Notes under the pieces: model-generated | Database searches by the model: none | What the model saw: only the letters and a program-made list of their open reading frames with translations | Told to the model about the DNA's origin: nothing | Position numbers and translations under genes: made by a program | NCBI RefSeq assembly: GCF_002252565.1 | Contig: NZ_NPML01000004.1 | Span: forward strand, 62,001 to 126,000 | Reading direction: 5' to 3' | Source of the DNA: Petroclostridium xylanilyticum | GTDB lineage: Bacteria > Bacillota > Clostridia > SK-Y3 | DNA: 64,000 nt | In this document: in pieces, positions 41,326 through 51,140 of the stretch | Layout of the letters: each line of letters starts with the position of its first letter | Position numbering within the stretch: position 1 is the first letter of the stretch

Positions 41326-44013
41326 ATGATGAGCAATAAGAAACTAATGATAATGGACGGCAATAGTATTATTAATAGAGCATTTTACGGGCTTCAGCTC
41401 CTTTCAAATTCAGAGGGATTATACACGAACGCAGTATATGGGTTTTTAAATATACTCTTTAAACACTTGGAAGAAGAAAAGCCTCAATATCTATGTGTTG
41501 CCTTTGATATGAGAACACCCACTTTTAGACATAAAGATTTTGAACAATATAAAGCCCATAGAAAAGGAATGCCTGATGAGCTGGCAGTTCAGCTTCCTGT
41601 ACTAAAAGACGTATTGGAAGCAATGAATATAGCTATTTTTCAAAAGGAGGGCTATGAAGCAGATGATATTATAGGCACCATATCCCGGGTATGCGAAGAA
41701 AATGATTTACAATGTGTAGTATTAACAGGGGATAAAGATTCTTTACAGCTTGCATCACAAAAAACAAAAATCAAACTTCTAATTACCCGAAAAGGTGTAA
41801 CCGAGGCAGAGGAATATGACGATAAAAAAGTTTTTGAAAAATATGGAGTTACACCAGAACAATTTATTGATGTAAAAGGTTTAATGGGGGACCCGTCTGA
41901 TAATATTCCTGGAGTTTCAGGCGTAGGGGAAAAGACAGCCCTTTCGCTGATACAGGCATATAAAAGCATAGATGAATTATACAAAAATATCGAATTTGTA
42001 AACGTTAGAAAAAATATTAAAGAAAGCTTGATCAATAACAAGGAAATGGCCTTTCTTAGTAAAAAGCTTGCAACTATAGATCGGAATATCCCTATCGATG
42101 TAGATCTCTCCAGTTGTCTAAGAGAAGAGTATAACCGGGAAAAACTGTTGGAATTATTTCGCAAACTGGAATTCAAGAGTTTCATTCAAAAGTTGCAGTT
42201 AGAATCTATAGAAAAAGAAACTTTAGCTTCACAGGGTAGTTATGAACATATTACTACTATTGATGAATTTAAAAAAGTTGTAGATATTGTTAAGTCAAAA
42301 AAAGAAATAATTTATTTGCTATACGCTGATGAAGATCAACAGGCTAGTCAATTGGTTTCTCTCTCAGTGGCTTTAGATTCTGAAACAGCAGTATACATTG
42401 ATATAAATGAGCAATTAGGGGAAAAGGATGTTATCAATTTCTTAAAGACTATTTTTGAAGATGCTAACATAAAGAAGATAGGACATAATGTAAAAGATGA
42501 TATTGTATTATTACACCAGTATGGGATTAAAGTAAATACAATTTCTTTTGATACGATGATTGCCGCATATATCATTAATCCATCGAGAAGTTCATATAAA
42601 ATTGATGAGATTTCGCAAGAGTTTCTTGGCATTAACTTGCCATCAGAGGAAAGTGTTTTAGGAAAAGGGAAAGGCAGAGTGTCCATTAAGGATATTGATA
42701 AAAATGCCGCAGTGAATTTTGCATGTCAGCAGGTTTTAGCTTTACCGCAATTAACAGGGATGTTAAGCAGCAAAATTAAAGAGTATGGACAGGAAAAACT
42801 CTATTACGAGGTAGAGCTTCCTCTGGTAGAAGTATTGGCAGCCATGCAGATAGACGGTTTTAAGGTTGACAGGGAAAAGTTAATTCAATTTTCAGCATTG
42901 TTGGATGATAAAATTAATAAATTAATGGATGAGATATATAAGCTTGCAGGTGAGGAATTTAATATCAACTCTACAAAACAGTTGGGCGTTGTCTTATTTG
43001 AAAGACTAGGCCTTCCGATTGTAAAAAAAACTAAAACCGGTTACTCCACTGATGTTGAAGTACTTGAAAAGCTTAAAGGAAAGCATGAGATTGTTCATAA
43101 ACTGATGGAATACAGGCAGCTGGTAAAGTTAAAATCAACTTATGCCGATGGACTTTTAAATGTGATAAATCCAAAAACAGGCAAAATACATTCCAATTTT
43201 AACCAAACAGTTACAGTAACAGGTAGAATTAGCAGTACTGAACCTAATTTACAGAACATACCCATTAAATTGGAATTGGGTAGAGAGGTACGAAAAATGT
43301 TCGTAGCATCTAATGATGACTATGTATTACTGGATGCTGACTATTCACAGATAGAATTAAGAGTCTTAGCCCATATTTCCGGGGATCCTAACATGGTAGA
43401 TGCTTTTAAAAATAATGAGGATATTCATAGGAGGACAGCTTCTCAAGTGTTTGGAGTACCAATGGAAGAGGTTACTTCGATAATGAGAAGCAGGGCCAAA
43501 GCAGTTAACTTTGGTATTGTTTATGGTATAGGCGATTTTAGCTTATCCCAGGATCTTGGTATTACAAGAAAAGAGGCTAAAAAATACATCGATAGTTACC
43601 TCTCCAAATACAGTATGGTGCAAAAGTATATGACAGACATTGTGGAGTTGGGTAAAAGCCAGGGATATGTTACCACACTGCTAAATAGAAGAAGATATCT
43701 TCCTGAGCTTCAATCTAATAATTTTGTTACACGTTCTTTTGGGGAAAGAATTGCAATGAATACCCCAATCCAGGGAAGTGCCGCAGATATTATTAAAATA
43801 GCTATGGTGAATGTATATAGGGAGTTAAAAGAAAGAAACTTGAAATCAAGACTTATACTTCAGGTACATGACGAGCTGATCGTGGAAACACATAAGAGTG
43901 AAATTGATGAGGTGAAAGAAATTGTTAAAAGCCAGATGGAGAAAGCTGTCCAGCTTCGGGTACCATTGGTAGTTGATTTGAATATAGGTGAAAACTGGCA
44001 TGATGCAAAATAA
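41326..44013 (+). CDS. polA: DNA polymerase I
   Basis: 895-aa polymerase. The N-terminal 5'-3' exonuclease (about 1-290) has IMDGNSIINRAFYG and GVSGVGEKTALSLI. The middle 3'-5' exonuclease-like domain (about 310-480) lacks the DxE of proofreading enzymes (IYLLYADEDQQASQ) and is probably inactive, as in many Firmicutes. The polymerase domain has DADYSQIELRVLAHISGD, RSRAKAVNFGIVYG and LQVHDELIVE. It fills gaps and removes RNA primers. Two adjacent ATGs (41326, 41329) fit the AAAGGAG site. Confidence 0.95.
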   Translation: MMSNKKLMIMDGNSIINRAFYGLQLLSNSEGLYTNAVYGFLNILFKHLEEEKPQYLCVAFDMRTPTFRHKDFEQYKAHRKGMPDELAVQLPVLKDVLEAMNIAIFQKEGYEADDIIGTISRVCEENDLQCVVLTGDKDSLQLASQKTKIKLLITRKGVTEAEEYDDKKVFEKYGVTPEQFIDVKGLMGDPSDNIPGVSGVGEKTALSLIQAYKSIDELYKNIEFVNVRKNIKESLINNKEMAFLSKKLATIDRNIPIDVDLSSCLREEYNREKLLELFRKLEFKSFIQKLQLESIEKETLASQGSYEHITTIDEFKKVVDIVKSKKEIIYLLYADEDQQASQLVSLSVALDSETAVYIDINEQLGEKDVINFLKTIFEDANIKKIGHNVKDDIVLLHQYGIKVNTISFDTMIAAYIINPSRSSYKIDEISQEFLGINLPSEESVLGKGKGRVSIKDIDKNAAVNFACQQVLALPQLTGMLSSKIKEYGQEKLYYEVELPLVEVLAAMQIDGFKVDREKLIQFSALLDDKINKLMDEIYKLAGEEFNINSTKQLGVVLFERLGLPIVKKTKTGYSTDVEVLEKLKGKHEIVHKLMEYRQLVKLKSTYADGLLNVINPKTGKIHSNFNQTVTVTGRISSTEPNLQNIPIKLELGREVRKMFVASNDDYVLLDADYSQIELRVLAHISGDPNMVDAFKNNEDIHRRTASQVFGVPMEEVTSIMRSRAKAVNFGIVYGIGDFSLSQDLGITRKEAKKYIDSYLSKYSMVQKYMTDIVELGKSQGYVTTLLNRRRYLPELQSNNFVTRSFGERIAMNTPIQGSAADIIKIAMVNVYRELKERNLKSRLILQVHDELIVETHKSEIDEVKEIVKSQMEKAVQLRVPLVVDLNIGENWHDAK

Positions 44014-44024
44014 TATGTAGAGGC

Positions 44025-44123
44025 GGGCGCATTTAATATTTTTGAAGGATATTATGGAAAGAACGTTGCGGAAAGGCTTAGAGCCTGTTAAAATAATACT
44101 CTTCAAAAATAAAATATACGCCC
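44025..44123. other. Long imperfect hairpin between polA and coaE
   Basis: GGGCG (44025) with CGCCC (44119), TATTTTTGAAG (44037-44047) with CTTCAAAAATA (44101-44111), and AGGCT-TAG-AGCCT in the loop. It could be a leader structure for coaE. No gene fits here. Confidence 0.45.
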
Positions 44124-44150
44124 TGTAGAGGCAGGATGTGGAGGGTTTTT

Positions 44151-44744
44151 ATGAAGATAATAGGACTAACGGGAGGAACCGGAAGTGGAAAAAGTACCGT
44201 TGCCGGTATTGCCAGACAGCTGGGAGCAAAAGTGATTGATGCAGATATTGTTGCAAGAGAAGTGGTAAAAAAAGGACAAACTGCTTTGGAGGAAATCGTC
44301 CGGTATTTTGGCACAGAAGTTCTATTGGAAAGTGGAGAATTAGACAGAAAGAAATTGGGACGTATAGTTTTTGCTGATAAGGAAAAATTAAGATTATTAA
44401 ACCAAATAACCCACAAATATATCATTCATAACATTAAAGAAGAAATTAAGATTGAAATGCGTAAGAATACATATAATATTATTATCATTGATGCTGCTAT
44501 CCTGATTGAAAGCGGACTATATGAGATATGTGATGCGGTTTGGGTTGTGGTAGCAAATAAAGAAGAAAGGATAAGACGAATAATGGAAAGAGATCAGCTT
44601 TCTTTAACAGAAGCTCAAAACCGGATAAACTCCCAAATGGCAGAAAGCGAAATGAAGAAATATGCTTCTGCTGTTATCAATAACGACAATGATATTGAAT
44701 CAGTCCGTTTTCAGGTTACACAGCTTATAAATCAAATAGAATAG
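44151..44744 (+). CDS. coaE: Dephospho-CoA kinase
   Basis: 197-aa P-loop kinase for the last step of CoA synthesis. Walker A GLTGGTGSGKST (residues 5-16), ADIVAREVVKKG with the substrate-binding Asp, and LLIDAAILIESGLY-type segment (IIIDAAILIESG), then the lid MERDQLSLTEAQNRINSQM. ATG 44151 follows TGGAGGG. It follows polA directly; the mutM gene often found between them is absent. Confidence 0.92.
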   Translation: MKIIGLTGGTGSGKSTVAGIARQLGAKVIDADIVAREVVKKGQTALEEIVRYFGTEVLLESGELDRKKLGRIVFADKEKLRLLNQITHKYIIHNIKEEIKIEMRKNTYNIIIIDAAILIESGLYEICDAVWVVVANKEERIRRIMERDQLSLTEAQNRINSQMAESEMKKYASAVINNDNDIESVRFQVTQLINQIE

Positions 44745-44756
44745 ATAGGTGATGAT

Positions 44757-45338
44757 GTGTTTATCGTTGTAAATATGCGCAAATATAGATATTTATTGTT
44801 GCTTGGTATTACGGCACTGGTGATTATCTGGATGGTTATGTTTCCCCAGAATATTTTACGTTTTTTTTATCCTCTAAGATATAACGATTTTGTATTTAAA
44901 TACTCAGAATATAATAAAATTGATCCTTATTTGGTAATGGCTATTATTAAAGTTGAAAGCAATTTTAACGCCAATGCTCAATCTCATAAGGGTGCGAAGG
45001 GACTAATGCAGATAACCGATCAAACGGCTTTATGGGGAGCCGAACAATTGGGCTTGCACGACTTTCGTATTGACAAATTATTCGATCCCGAAACAAATAT
45101 ACAAATAGGCTGCTGGTATCTAAATAACTTGAAAAAAGAATTTAACAATGACTTACTCCTGGTACTTACTGCTTATAACGGCGGAAGTGGGAATGTAGCT
45201 AAATGGCTTAAGGATAAAAATCTCAGTAGATCAGGGAAAAGTCTGGACAGGATTCCTTTTAAGGAAACAGACCTGTACGTAAAAAAAGTATTAAAAGAAT
45301 ATAATATCTATAAAAGGTTATATGCTGATATGAAATAG
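44757..45338 (+). CDS. Membrane-anchored lytic transglycosylase (SLT/Slt35-like)
   Basis: 193-aa protein: N-terminal anchor (YLLLLGITALVIIWMVMF), then a soluble SLT domain. Catalytic Glu is in MAIIKVESNFNANAQSHKGA (about residue 67), followed by GLMQITDQTALWGAEQLG, IGCWYLNNL and LTAYNGGSGNVAKW, the full goose-lysozyme-like pattern. It cleaves peptidoglycan at the outer membrane face. GTG 44757 with GGTGAT upstream; ATG 44775 is an alternative. It is closed by a terminator. Confidence 0.9.
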   Translation: MFIVVNMRKYRYLLLLGITALVIIWMVMFPQNILRFFYPLRYNDFVFKYSEYNKIDPYLVMAIIKVESNFNANAQSHKGAKGLMQITDQTALWGAEQLGLHDFRIDKLFDPETNIQIGCWYLNNLKKEFNNDLLLVLTAYNGGSGNVAKWLKDKNLSRSGKSLDRIPFKETDLYVKKVLKEYNIYKRLYADMK

Positions 45339-45361
45339 CGGAGTTTTTCTCCGTTTTTTTA
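45339..45361 (+). terminator. Terminator after the lytic transglycosylase
   Basis: CGGAG-TTTTT-CTCCG followed by eight T. Confidence 0.85.
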
Positions 45362-45427
45362 TTTTTTTTATTTTTAAGGAACTTTCATAGGGCTTATATC
45401 GTCTAAAGGAAAACGGGAGGGGTTGAC

Positions 45428-47914
45428 ATGTTATTAACAACGAACATAATTGAAAAAAAAAGCGTAATATTAAGTGTTTTGTTAATTATTCTACTACTTA
45501 TAACATCTTCTTATCCTGCATATGCTGATGACGGATTAGAGATAGTAAGCATAGAAGGCGGATTTGATGGTATGCATAAAATAAATGGATGGACTCCTTT
45601 TATCATCACTTTAAAGAACAATGGAAATGATTTTAACGGAGAGATCCAGGTCATAGCAGACAGTATGATGTATGAGTTTAAATCTGCCTATTCACTGCCG
45701 GTAAACCTGGCTAAAGGTGGGGAAAAGCAAGTTATTATTAATGCACCGGTTAACAGAACCCGTGCATCTGTTGATGTGCAGATTATTCAAAACAATAAGG
45801 TTATAAAAGAACAGAAATACTATTTTAAAAAATCTTTAAACCCTAACACACTGCTAATCGGGGCATTAGCAGATGATATGTCAGGCCTTAGATATTTATC
45901 CGGAGGAAATTTCGGCAATCAAAATATTTCTATACAAAGTGAAATCGTTCAATTAAATGAGAAGAATTTTCCACAAAATGACAAAGTGTTAAATAATTTT
46001 AATGTTTTAATAATAAACAATTATGATACAACCGTATTAAGCGATGAGCAAAAACAGCGGCTTATCCAATGGGTTGAAGATGGCGGACTTTTAATATTGG
46101 GAACAGGGCCAAATTATAAAAAAGTATTAAACGGGCTGCCCCAAGAATTAAAACTTGCAAATGTGAAATCTGAGGAGACTTTAAAAAGTTTTACTGCTTT
46201 CGAGCAATATACCGGCAAAAAAAACTTCCCTGATTCCGCAGGTATGCCCATTGTGGCTTTAGATACAAAAGCCGGTAATGTGCTGTTAAAACAAAATGAA
46301 TTTCCTCTAATTATATCAAAAGAATTCGGCAAAGGCTTTATCGGTTATTTTGCATTTGACTCCGGACTGGAGCCTTTTTCAACATGGGACGGCGGCAATC
46401 AGGTCGTCTGGCAAAACATTATTAATTCTACTATTGGAAATGACGTAAGAGGAGAAATCTGGAATCCCAAAATGCAATATGAGTTCTATCATGCCATGAA
46501 TAATGCATTAAGATTTATTCCTTCTGTAGAAATGCCCTCGCTTGTTTTGTTACTGGTAATTATAGGTACGTTTATTATCGTTGCAGGTCCTGTCAATTAC
46601 CTTGTATTAAAGAAAAAAGACAAAAGAGAGTGGTCGTGGATAACTATTCCCGCCATCGTTGCTATTTTCAGCCTAGGCATATATATCATTGGCTTTGGGA
46701 CAAGATTTTCAACTGCTGTATGCAGCATCGTTTCCATCATTGAATTTAAGAATGACAGTAAGAGCGTAGATGTTACTGCCCATACAGGGCTGTTTAACCC
46801 AAAGAGAGGTACTTTGAAGATACATACATCTAAAGATGTAGATGTGGATTTTACCGCCAATCCATACATAGACACAAGATATATGGGTCCGCCCGAGGAA
46901 AGGGAGAAAAAGATTATCTCCAAATATATACTGGGCGATCAGCCTGCTGTTGAATTTTACGATAAAAGCATATGGGATTTTAGCAGTTTTATCATGAACA
47001 AGAAAGTAAGTTTTTCCGACAATGTTAATAATAGTGTCCTTATATCTAATAATACAGTAAAAGGAAGAATTAAAAACAATACAGGATTTAAAATCCAAGA
47101 TGCATTTATCATGATTGGCAACAGTTATGTTAAAATTGGAGATATAGATATTGCCCAAACTAAAGAAATAAATGAGCAATTAATACAAATAAACAGCGCA
47201 AAAAATGATTATTATCAATTACTAAACAGTATTTTTGGGCAGAACTGGTCCCAGCCGGGTATAAAGAGGGATGACAAATGGAAGTTGAACAACCAGAGGA
47301 GGTCTGCTTTTGAATATTACAGCATGGTAAACAGGACCAGAACAGATATGAGCAGCAAACCTGTCCTTTATGGGTGGAGCGATGCAGATTTACAGTTTGA
47401 TGTATTTGCTAATGATAAACCTGCAAAAAAATATTATCAAAATATGATCGTTATGCCTATGGAACTAAATTTTATTAAAGGTGAATTTATTCAATTGCCT
47501 TACGGTTTTGTTAATAGTGTGGTAGATTCCACCGAGGGCAATGCCGGGATAAATCCTGACCCATATAACGGGGGAGGAGTGAATATTGAAGGGGAAGGTA
47601 AAGCTATATTTAAATTCAGCGTCCCGGCCCAAGTTTCAGTCAGATCCTTTACTATCAATTGGTTTGCCCCACCCTATATGAGATTACAGGGGAATAACAG
47701 GCTTTTAATCTATAATTTTAACAAGACCCAGTGGGAAGATATCACCTCGTATTATTATATAGATAGTGAAATAGCATCAAACTATGTTTCAACGGATAAT
47801 GAGATTAAAGTAATGTTTGACAGCGGTGATGAAGCTAATCAAAATGTTAAGGGGAAAGGATTTTTTGGCATGATACCTTCACCGGATATTGAGTTGGAAG
47901 GAGTGATTCGGTAA
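45428..47914 (+). CDS. Large extracytoplasmic membrane protein, unknown
   Basis: 828-aa protein with a signal peptide (VILSVLLIILLLITSSYPAYA), a long beta-rich outer part, a glutamine-amidotransferase-like segment (WVEDGGLLILGTGPNYKKVL, about residues 218-237), two or three membrane spans about residues 365-430 (LVLLLVIIGTFIIVAGPVNY and WITIPAIVAIFSLGIYIIGF), and a second outer part. It is the first gene of an operon with an ABC-2 transporter, a coiled-coil protein and MoxR. Family resembles the large membrane proteins of MoxR clusters. Function unknown. Confidence 0.7.
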   Translation: MLLTTNIIEKKSVILSVLLIILLLITSSYPAYADDGLEIVSIEGGFDGMHKINGWTPFIITLKNNGNDFNGEIQVIADSMMYEFKSAYSLPVNLAKGGEKQVIINAPVNRTRASVDVQIIQNNKVIKEQKYYFKKSLNPNTLLIGALADDMSGLRYLSGGNFGNQNISIQSEIVQLNEKNFPQNDKVLNNFNVLIINNYDTTVLSDEQKQRLIQWVEDGGLLILGTGPNYKKVLNGLPQELKLANVKSEETLKSFTAFEQYTGKKNFPDSAGMPIVALDTKAGNVLLKQNEFPLIISKEFGKGFIGYFAFDSGLEPFSTWDGGNQVVWQNIINSTIGNDVRGEIWNPKMQYEFYHAMNNALRFIPSVEMPSLVLLLVIIGTFIIVAGPVNYLVLKKKDKREWSWITIPAIVAIFSLGIYIIGFGTRFSTAVCSIVSIIEFKNDSKSVDVTAHTGLFNPKRGTLKIHTSKDVDVDFTANPYIDTRYMGPPEEREKKIISKYILGDQPAVEFYDKSIWDFSSFIMNKKVSFSDNVNNSVLISNNTVKGRIKNNTGFKIQDAFIMIGNSYVKIGDIDIAQTKEINEQLIQINSAKNDYYQLLNSIFGQNWSQPGIKRDDKWKLNNQRRSAFEYYSMVNRTRTDMSSKPVLYGWSDADLQFDVFANDKPAKKYYQNMIVMPMELNFIKGEFIQLPYGFVNSVVDSTEGNAGINPDPYNGGGVNIEGEGKAIFKFSVPAQVSVRSFTINWFAPPYMRLQGNNRLLIYNFNKTQWEDITSYYYIDSEIASNYVSTDNEIKVMFDSGDEANQNVKGKGFFGMIPSPDIELEGVIR

Positions 47915-48855
47915 TGTTAGTTGTTGAAAATCTTACAAAAAAATATGGCAAGTTTTTAGCAGTAAACGGATTATCTTTAGAAATACCGAAAGGGCACATT
48001 TTTGGATTTGTAGGACCAAATGGAGCAGGAAAAACAACAACAATGAAAATCATAGCCGGATTGATGCAGCCAACTTCAGGAAAGGTATTCATAGATGGTG
48101 TAGATGTTACCAGGAATGTTAAAAAAGTCCGTGAAAAAATCGGGTATATGCCTGACTTTTTTGGCGTATATGACGATCTAAAGGTGGATGAATATTTGGA
48201 TTTTTACTGTGCTGCGTATAAGATTCACGCTTCACAAAGGAAAAAGATTATTGACGATCTGTTAGAATTGGTTGAACTGTCGCATAAAAGAGAAGCGTAT
48301 GTAGATTCTCTCTCTCGTGGAATGAAACAAAGGCTCTGTTTAGCACGGAGTCTGGTGCACAATCCTTCACTATTAATTCTGGATGAACCTGCTTCCGGAT
48401 TGGACCCCAGGGCCAGGATTGAAATGAAGGAGATATTAAAAGAACTGAAGAATATGGGAAAAACTATTCTCATTAGTTCTCATATTCTCCCCGAATTGGC
48501 AGAGCTATGTACTTCCATTGGTGTTATTGAAAACGGAAAAATGATTGTGTCCGGCAGTGTAGAAGAAATTATGCTGCAATCATCCACCAGCAGAACATTA
48601 AAGATAAAGGTTTTAGGGAATATCGATATGGCAATAAAGGTTATTAAAGAACAGCCTATGGTAGATAACATCGTACGAAACACTGATAATATTGAGGTTG
48701 GATTTAATGGGAATGAGGAAGAGGCTTCCAAGATGTTAAGTGAACTGGTTAAAAATAATGTAAAAATAACGTTTTTTGGCGAAGTACAGAAAAATCTTGA
48801 AGACGTATTTATGAAAATCACCAAGGGGGTGGCAACTCATGAAGGTGCAAATTAA
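47914..48855 (+). CDS. ABC-2 type transporter ATPase
   Basis: 313-aa ATPase: Walker A GPNGAGKTTTM (about residues 33-43), ABC signature DSLSRGMKQRLCLARSL, Walker B LLILDEPASGLDPRAR, H-loop ILISSHILPELAE. The C-terminal extension is of the CcmA/NatA type. It works with the permease directly downstream (17-base overlap), exporting an unknown substrate or aiding membrane protein assembly. Its ATG shares one base with the previous stop. Confidence 0.92.
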   Translation: MLVVENLTKKYGKFLAVNGLSLEIPKGHIFGFVGPNGAGKTTTMKIIAGLMQPTSGKVFIDGVDVTRNVKKVREKIGYMPDFFGVYDDLKVDEYLDFYCAAYKIHASQRKKIIDDLLELVELSHKREAYVDSLSRGMKQRLCLARSLVHNPSLLILDEPASGLDPRARIEMKEILKELKNMGKTILISSHILPELAELCTSIGVIENGKMIVSGSVEEIMLQSSTSRTLKIKVLGNIDMAIKVIKEQPMVDNIVRNTDNIEVGFNGNEEEASKMLSELVKNNVKITFFGEVQKNLEDVFMKITKGVATHEGAN

Positions 48856-49714
48856 CCCGGTATTAGAAAAAGAAGCGAAAATCAAAATGAGAGGATGGAG
48901 AGCGCCTGCACTGCTAAGCATGTATCTGCTTTTACTGGGAGGCGGAGCAGTCTTATATTTTCTGGTTCAGAATTTAAACAGCTATACTGCAGGGTTTGAA
49001 CCTAGAACAGCACTTAATCTTTATACCTTGCTGACCATGTTTCAACTTGGCTTGCTGCTTTTTATCACTCCTGCCATTACTGCATCAGCAATAAGCGGAG
49101 AACGTGAGAGACAGACACTGGATTTGCTTCTTTGTACACGTCTGTCTTCCTGGTCTATTGTTTTTGGAAAGCTAGTTGCTTCCCTAAGCCATATTATCTT
49201 ACTGGTGATTGCATCTATACCCGTTTTTAGTATTGTATTCTTATATGGAGGTCTATCTCCTTTAGATGTCGCTATTATTTTTCTGTTTCAGATTGTAACA
49301 GCATTTTTTCTTGGGAGTGTAGGCATATTCTTTTCAGCAATGTTTAAGAAAACCACGGTTGCCACTATTGTTACCTACACGATAATATTAGCTTTAACAC
49401 TGGGAACTCTTATAGGGTTTGGATTTTATAGCAGCATAAGCCATGCGCTGTTTGGAAGGCCTCCAACCCAGTGGGAAGCAATGACAATACTTTCTGCCAA
49501 CCCGTTTATTGGTCTTGGGGCTATATTGGATAAACAGACTGGATATTTTAATTTTATTAGAAGTGTACTTCAAATGCATGGAAAAAATATCGGAAATCTT
49601 CCATGGATTTTAAATATTAGCTTTGACATTGTTTTATCTATTATTTTATTATTATTGAGTGCATGGATGGTTAAACCTGTTAAAGGAAGACACAAAAAAG
49701 GAGAAAAGAGATGA
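48839..49714 (+). CDS. ABC-2 type permease
   Basis: 291-aa membrane protein with six hydrophobic segments; INPVLEKEAKIKMRGWRAPA at the start and AITASAISGERERQTLDLLL (the ABC-2 hallmark) near residue 85. Forms the channel for the ATPase that overlaps it upstream. Confidence 0.88.
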   Translation: MKVQINPVLEKEAKIKMRGWRAPALLSMYLLLLGGGAVLYFLVQNLNSYTAGFEPRTALNLYTLLTMFQLGLLLFITPAITASAISGERERQTLDLLLCTRLSSWSIVFGKLVASLSHIILLVIASIPVFSIVFLYGGLSPLDVAIIFLFQIVTAFFLGSVGIFFSAMFKKTTVATIVTYTIILALTLGTLIGFGFYSSISHALFGRPPTQWEAMTILSANPFIGLGAILDKQTGYFNFIRSVLQMHGKNIGNLPWILNISFDIVLSIILLLLSAWMVKPVKGRHKKGEKR

Positions 49715-49720
49715 TTATGT

Positions 49721-51118
49721 GTGAATATGATGGAACTGTACAATGCATTAAGGCCTCTTAAATTGAGGATGTTGATAAACCGGGCAATTGACTGCCTGCT
49801 CCTTGGTCTGTGCATAGGGGCAGGCATTGCTTCTGCAATTGCTGTAAGTGCATTATTAATGCCTGTAACTTTTATCATTAATAAAATTATTTTAAGCATG
49901 ATGATTGTTTTTTTACTAAGTATTATTGCATCTTTATTTATGGTGCCCAGCTACAAAGCAGTAGCGCAGCAAGGCGATAAATTAGGATTGAAGGAAAGGC
50001 TGACAACTGCTTTAGAACTTAAAGATCAGGATAGCCCTATTGCCAGGATACAACGCTTTGATGCCATAAAGACAGCAAGATCAACAGATTTTTCAAAGTT
50101 GTATCCTTTAAAAATTGACCGTAAAAAAATTCTTATTATTTCGGGCTTGATGATAGTCACAATCATTGCATCTATTATGCCTACTCAAAATAGAGAAATT
50201 GCTAAACAGCAAGAAAAAATAAAGAGAGAAATAAGTAAGCAGGCAGAACAAATCAAAAAAGAGCAAAAAAAAGTTGCTTCTAACCGTGAATTAACATTAG
50301 AGGAGGTCAAGGAATTAAATTCTCAATTAAAGGAACTGGAAAAAAATCTAAGAAAATCAAAGGATGAGTCAGAAGCTATTAAAGCATTGGCGCGGACACA
50401 GCATAAACTGGATGAAATAAAAGAAAAAACTTTAAATAAGGATTTAACACAATTAGGGGAAAAACTTGCTCAATTGGCGCAAAATCCTGCCATGCAGCAG
50501 GCATTGCAGCAATTAGCCAGTGCACTTCAACAGTCAAGGGCTAATATTTCCGGCACAACCGGGGGACAGCTGCAAAATCCGACGCTGGTCAGCAGGTTAA
50601 GTCAATCTTCACAAAATGGCAGTTCGGGAAATCAAACTGGAAGCGGAAACCGGCAGCAGGGTTCTAATAGCAATGGACAGGGTAATGGAAGCCAGCCGGG
50701 TTCTGGAAGCGGCAATGGCAGTGGCCAGGGCAATAACGGGAATGGAAATGGTACGGGAGGCGGTGGAGCAGGAAGCGGTACCGGCAATGGCAGTGATAGC
50801 AGCGGAAGAAATAATTCAGGCAGCAATAGTCAAGGCAAAGCTCCAGGAGAGAAGAAAGTTAGAGATTATGAACAAATATTTGCTTCTAAAAGACTGGGCG
50901 GAGATGGTGAAGTTTCAAACGTAAATGGAACTCATAGTGATTCCGGTAATGTCGAACAAGTCCAGGTGGATAACGTGCCTACCCTGAGGGGTGAATCACT
51001 TCCCTACAACGAGGTATACGAGCAGTATAAATATGAGGCAATGAACAGTATGCAGCGCAGTTCTATCCCCGCTGGAATGAAAACATTGATAGAAGAGTAT
51101 TTTTCTTCATTGGAATAG
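49721..51118 (+). CDS. Coiled-coil membrane protein with Gly/Asn/Ser-rich linker (DUF4175-like)
   Basis: 465-aa protein: two membrane spans at about 25-75, another at about 135-152, a Lys/Glu/Gln coiled coil (about 160-270) and a low-complexity Gly/Ser/Asn/Gln linker (about 285-385). The C-terminus has LPYNEVYEQYKYEAMNSMQR, a conserved motif at the end of DUF4175-like proteins next to MoxR. The linker is encoded by near-repeated GGNAAYGG units. GTG 49721 is tentative; ATGs at 49727 and 49730 are possible. Role unknown; it probably assembles with the MoxR ATPase. Confidence 0.7.
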   Translation: MNMMELYNALRPLKLRMLINRAIDCLLLGLCIGAGIASAIAVSALLMPVTFIINKIILSMMIVFLLSIIASLFMVPSYKAVAQQGDKLGLKERLTTALELKDQDSPIARIQRFDAIKTARSTDFSKLYPLKIDRKKILIISGLMIVTIIASIMPTQNREIAKQQEKIKREISKQAEQIKKEQKKVASNRELTLEEVKELNSQLKELEKNLRKSKDESEAIKALARTQHKLDEIKEKTLNKDLTQLGEKLAQLAQNPAMQQALQQLASALQQSRANISGTTGGQLQNPTLVSRLSQSSQNGSSGNQTGSGNRQQGSNSNGQGNGSQPGSGSGNGSGQGNNGNGNGTGGGGAGSGTGNGSDSSGRNNSGSNSQGKAPGEKKVRDYEQIFASKRLGGDGEVSNVNGTHSDSGNVEQVQVDNVPTLRGESLPYNEVYEQYKYEAMNSMQRSSIPAGMKTLIEEYFSSLE

Positions 51119-51140
51119 AGTTTGATATGGAGGTTTATAT

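Noticed and set aside
44014-44150. A mutM remnant between polA and coaE
   Set aside because: No residues of formamidopyrimidine-DNA glycosylase could be read in any frame; only a hairpin is present.
50616-50924. Open frames in both strands across the Gly/Asn/Ser-rich linker
   Set aside because: They are by-products of the repetitive coding of the DUF4175-like protein.
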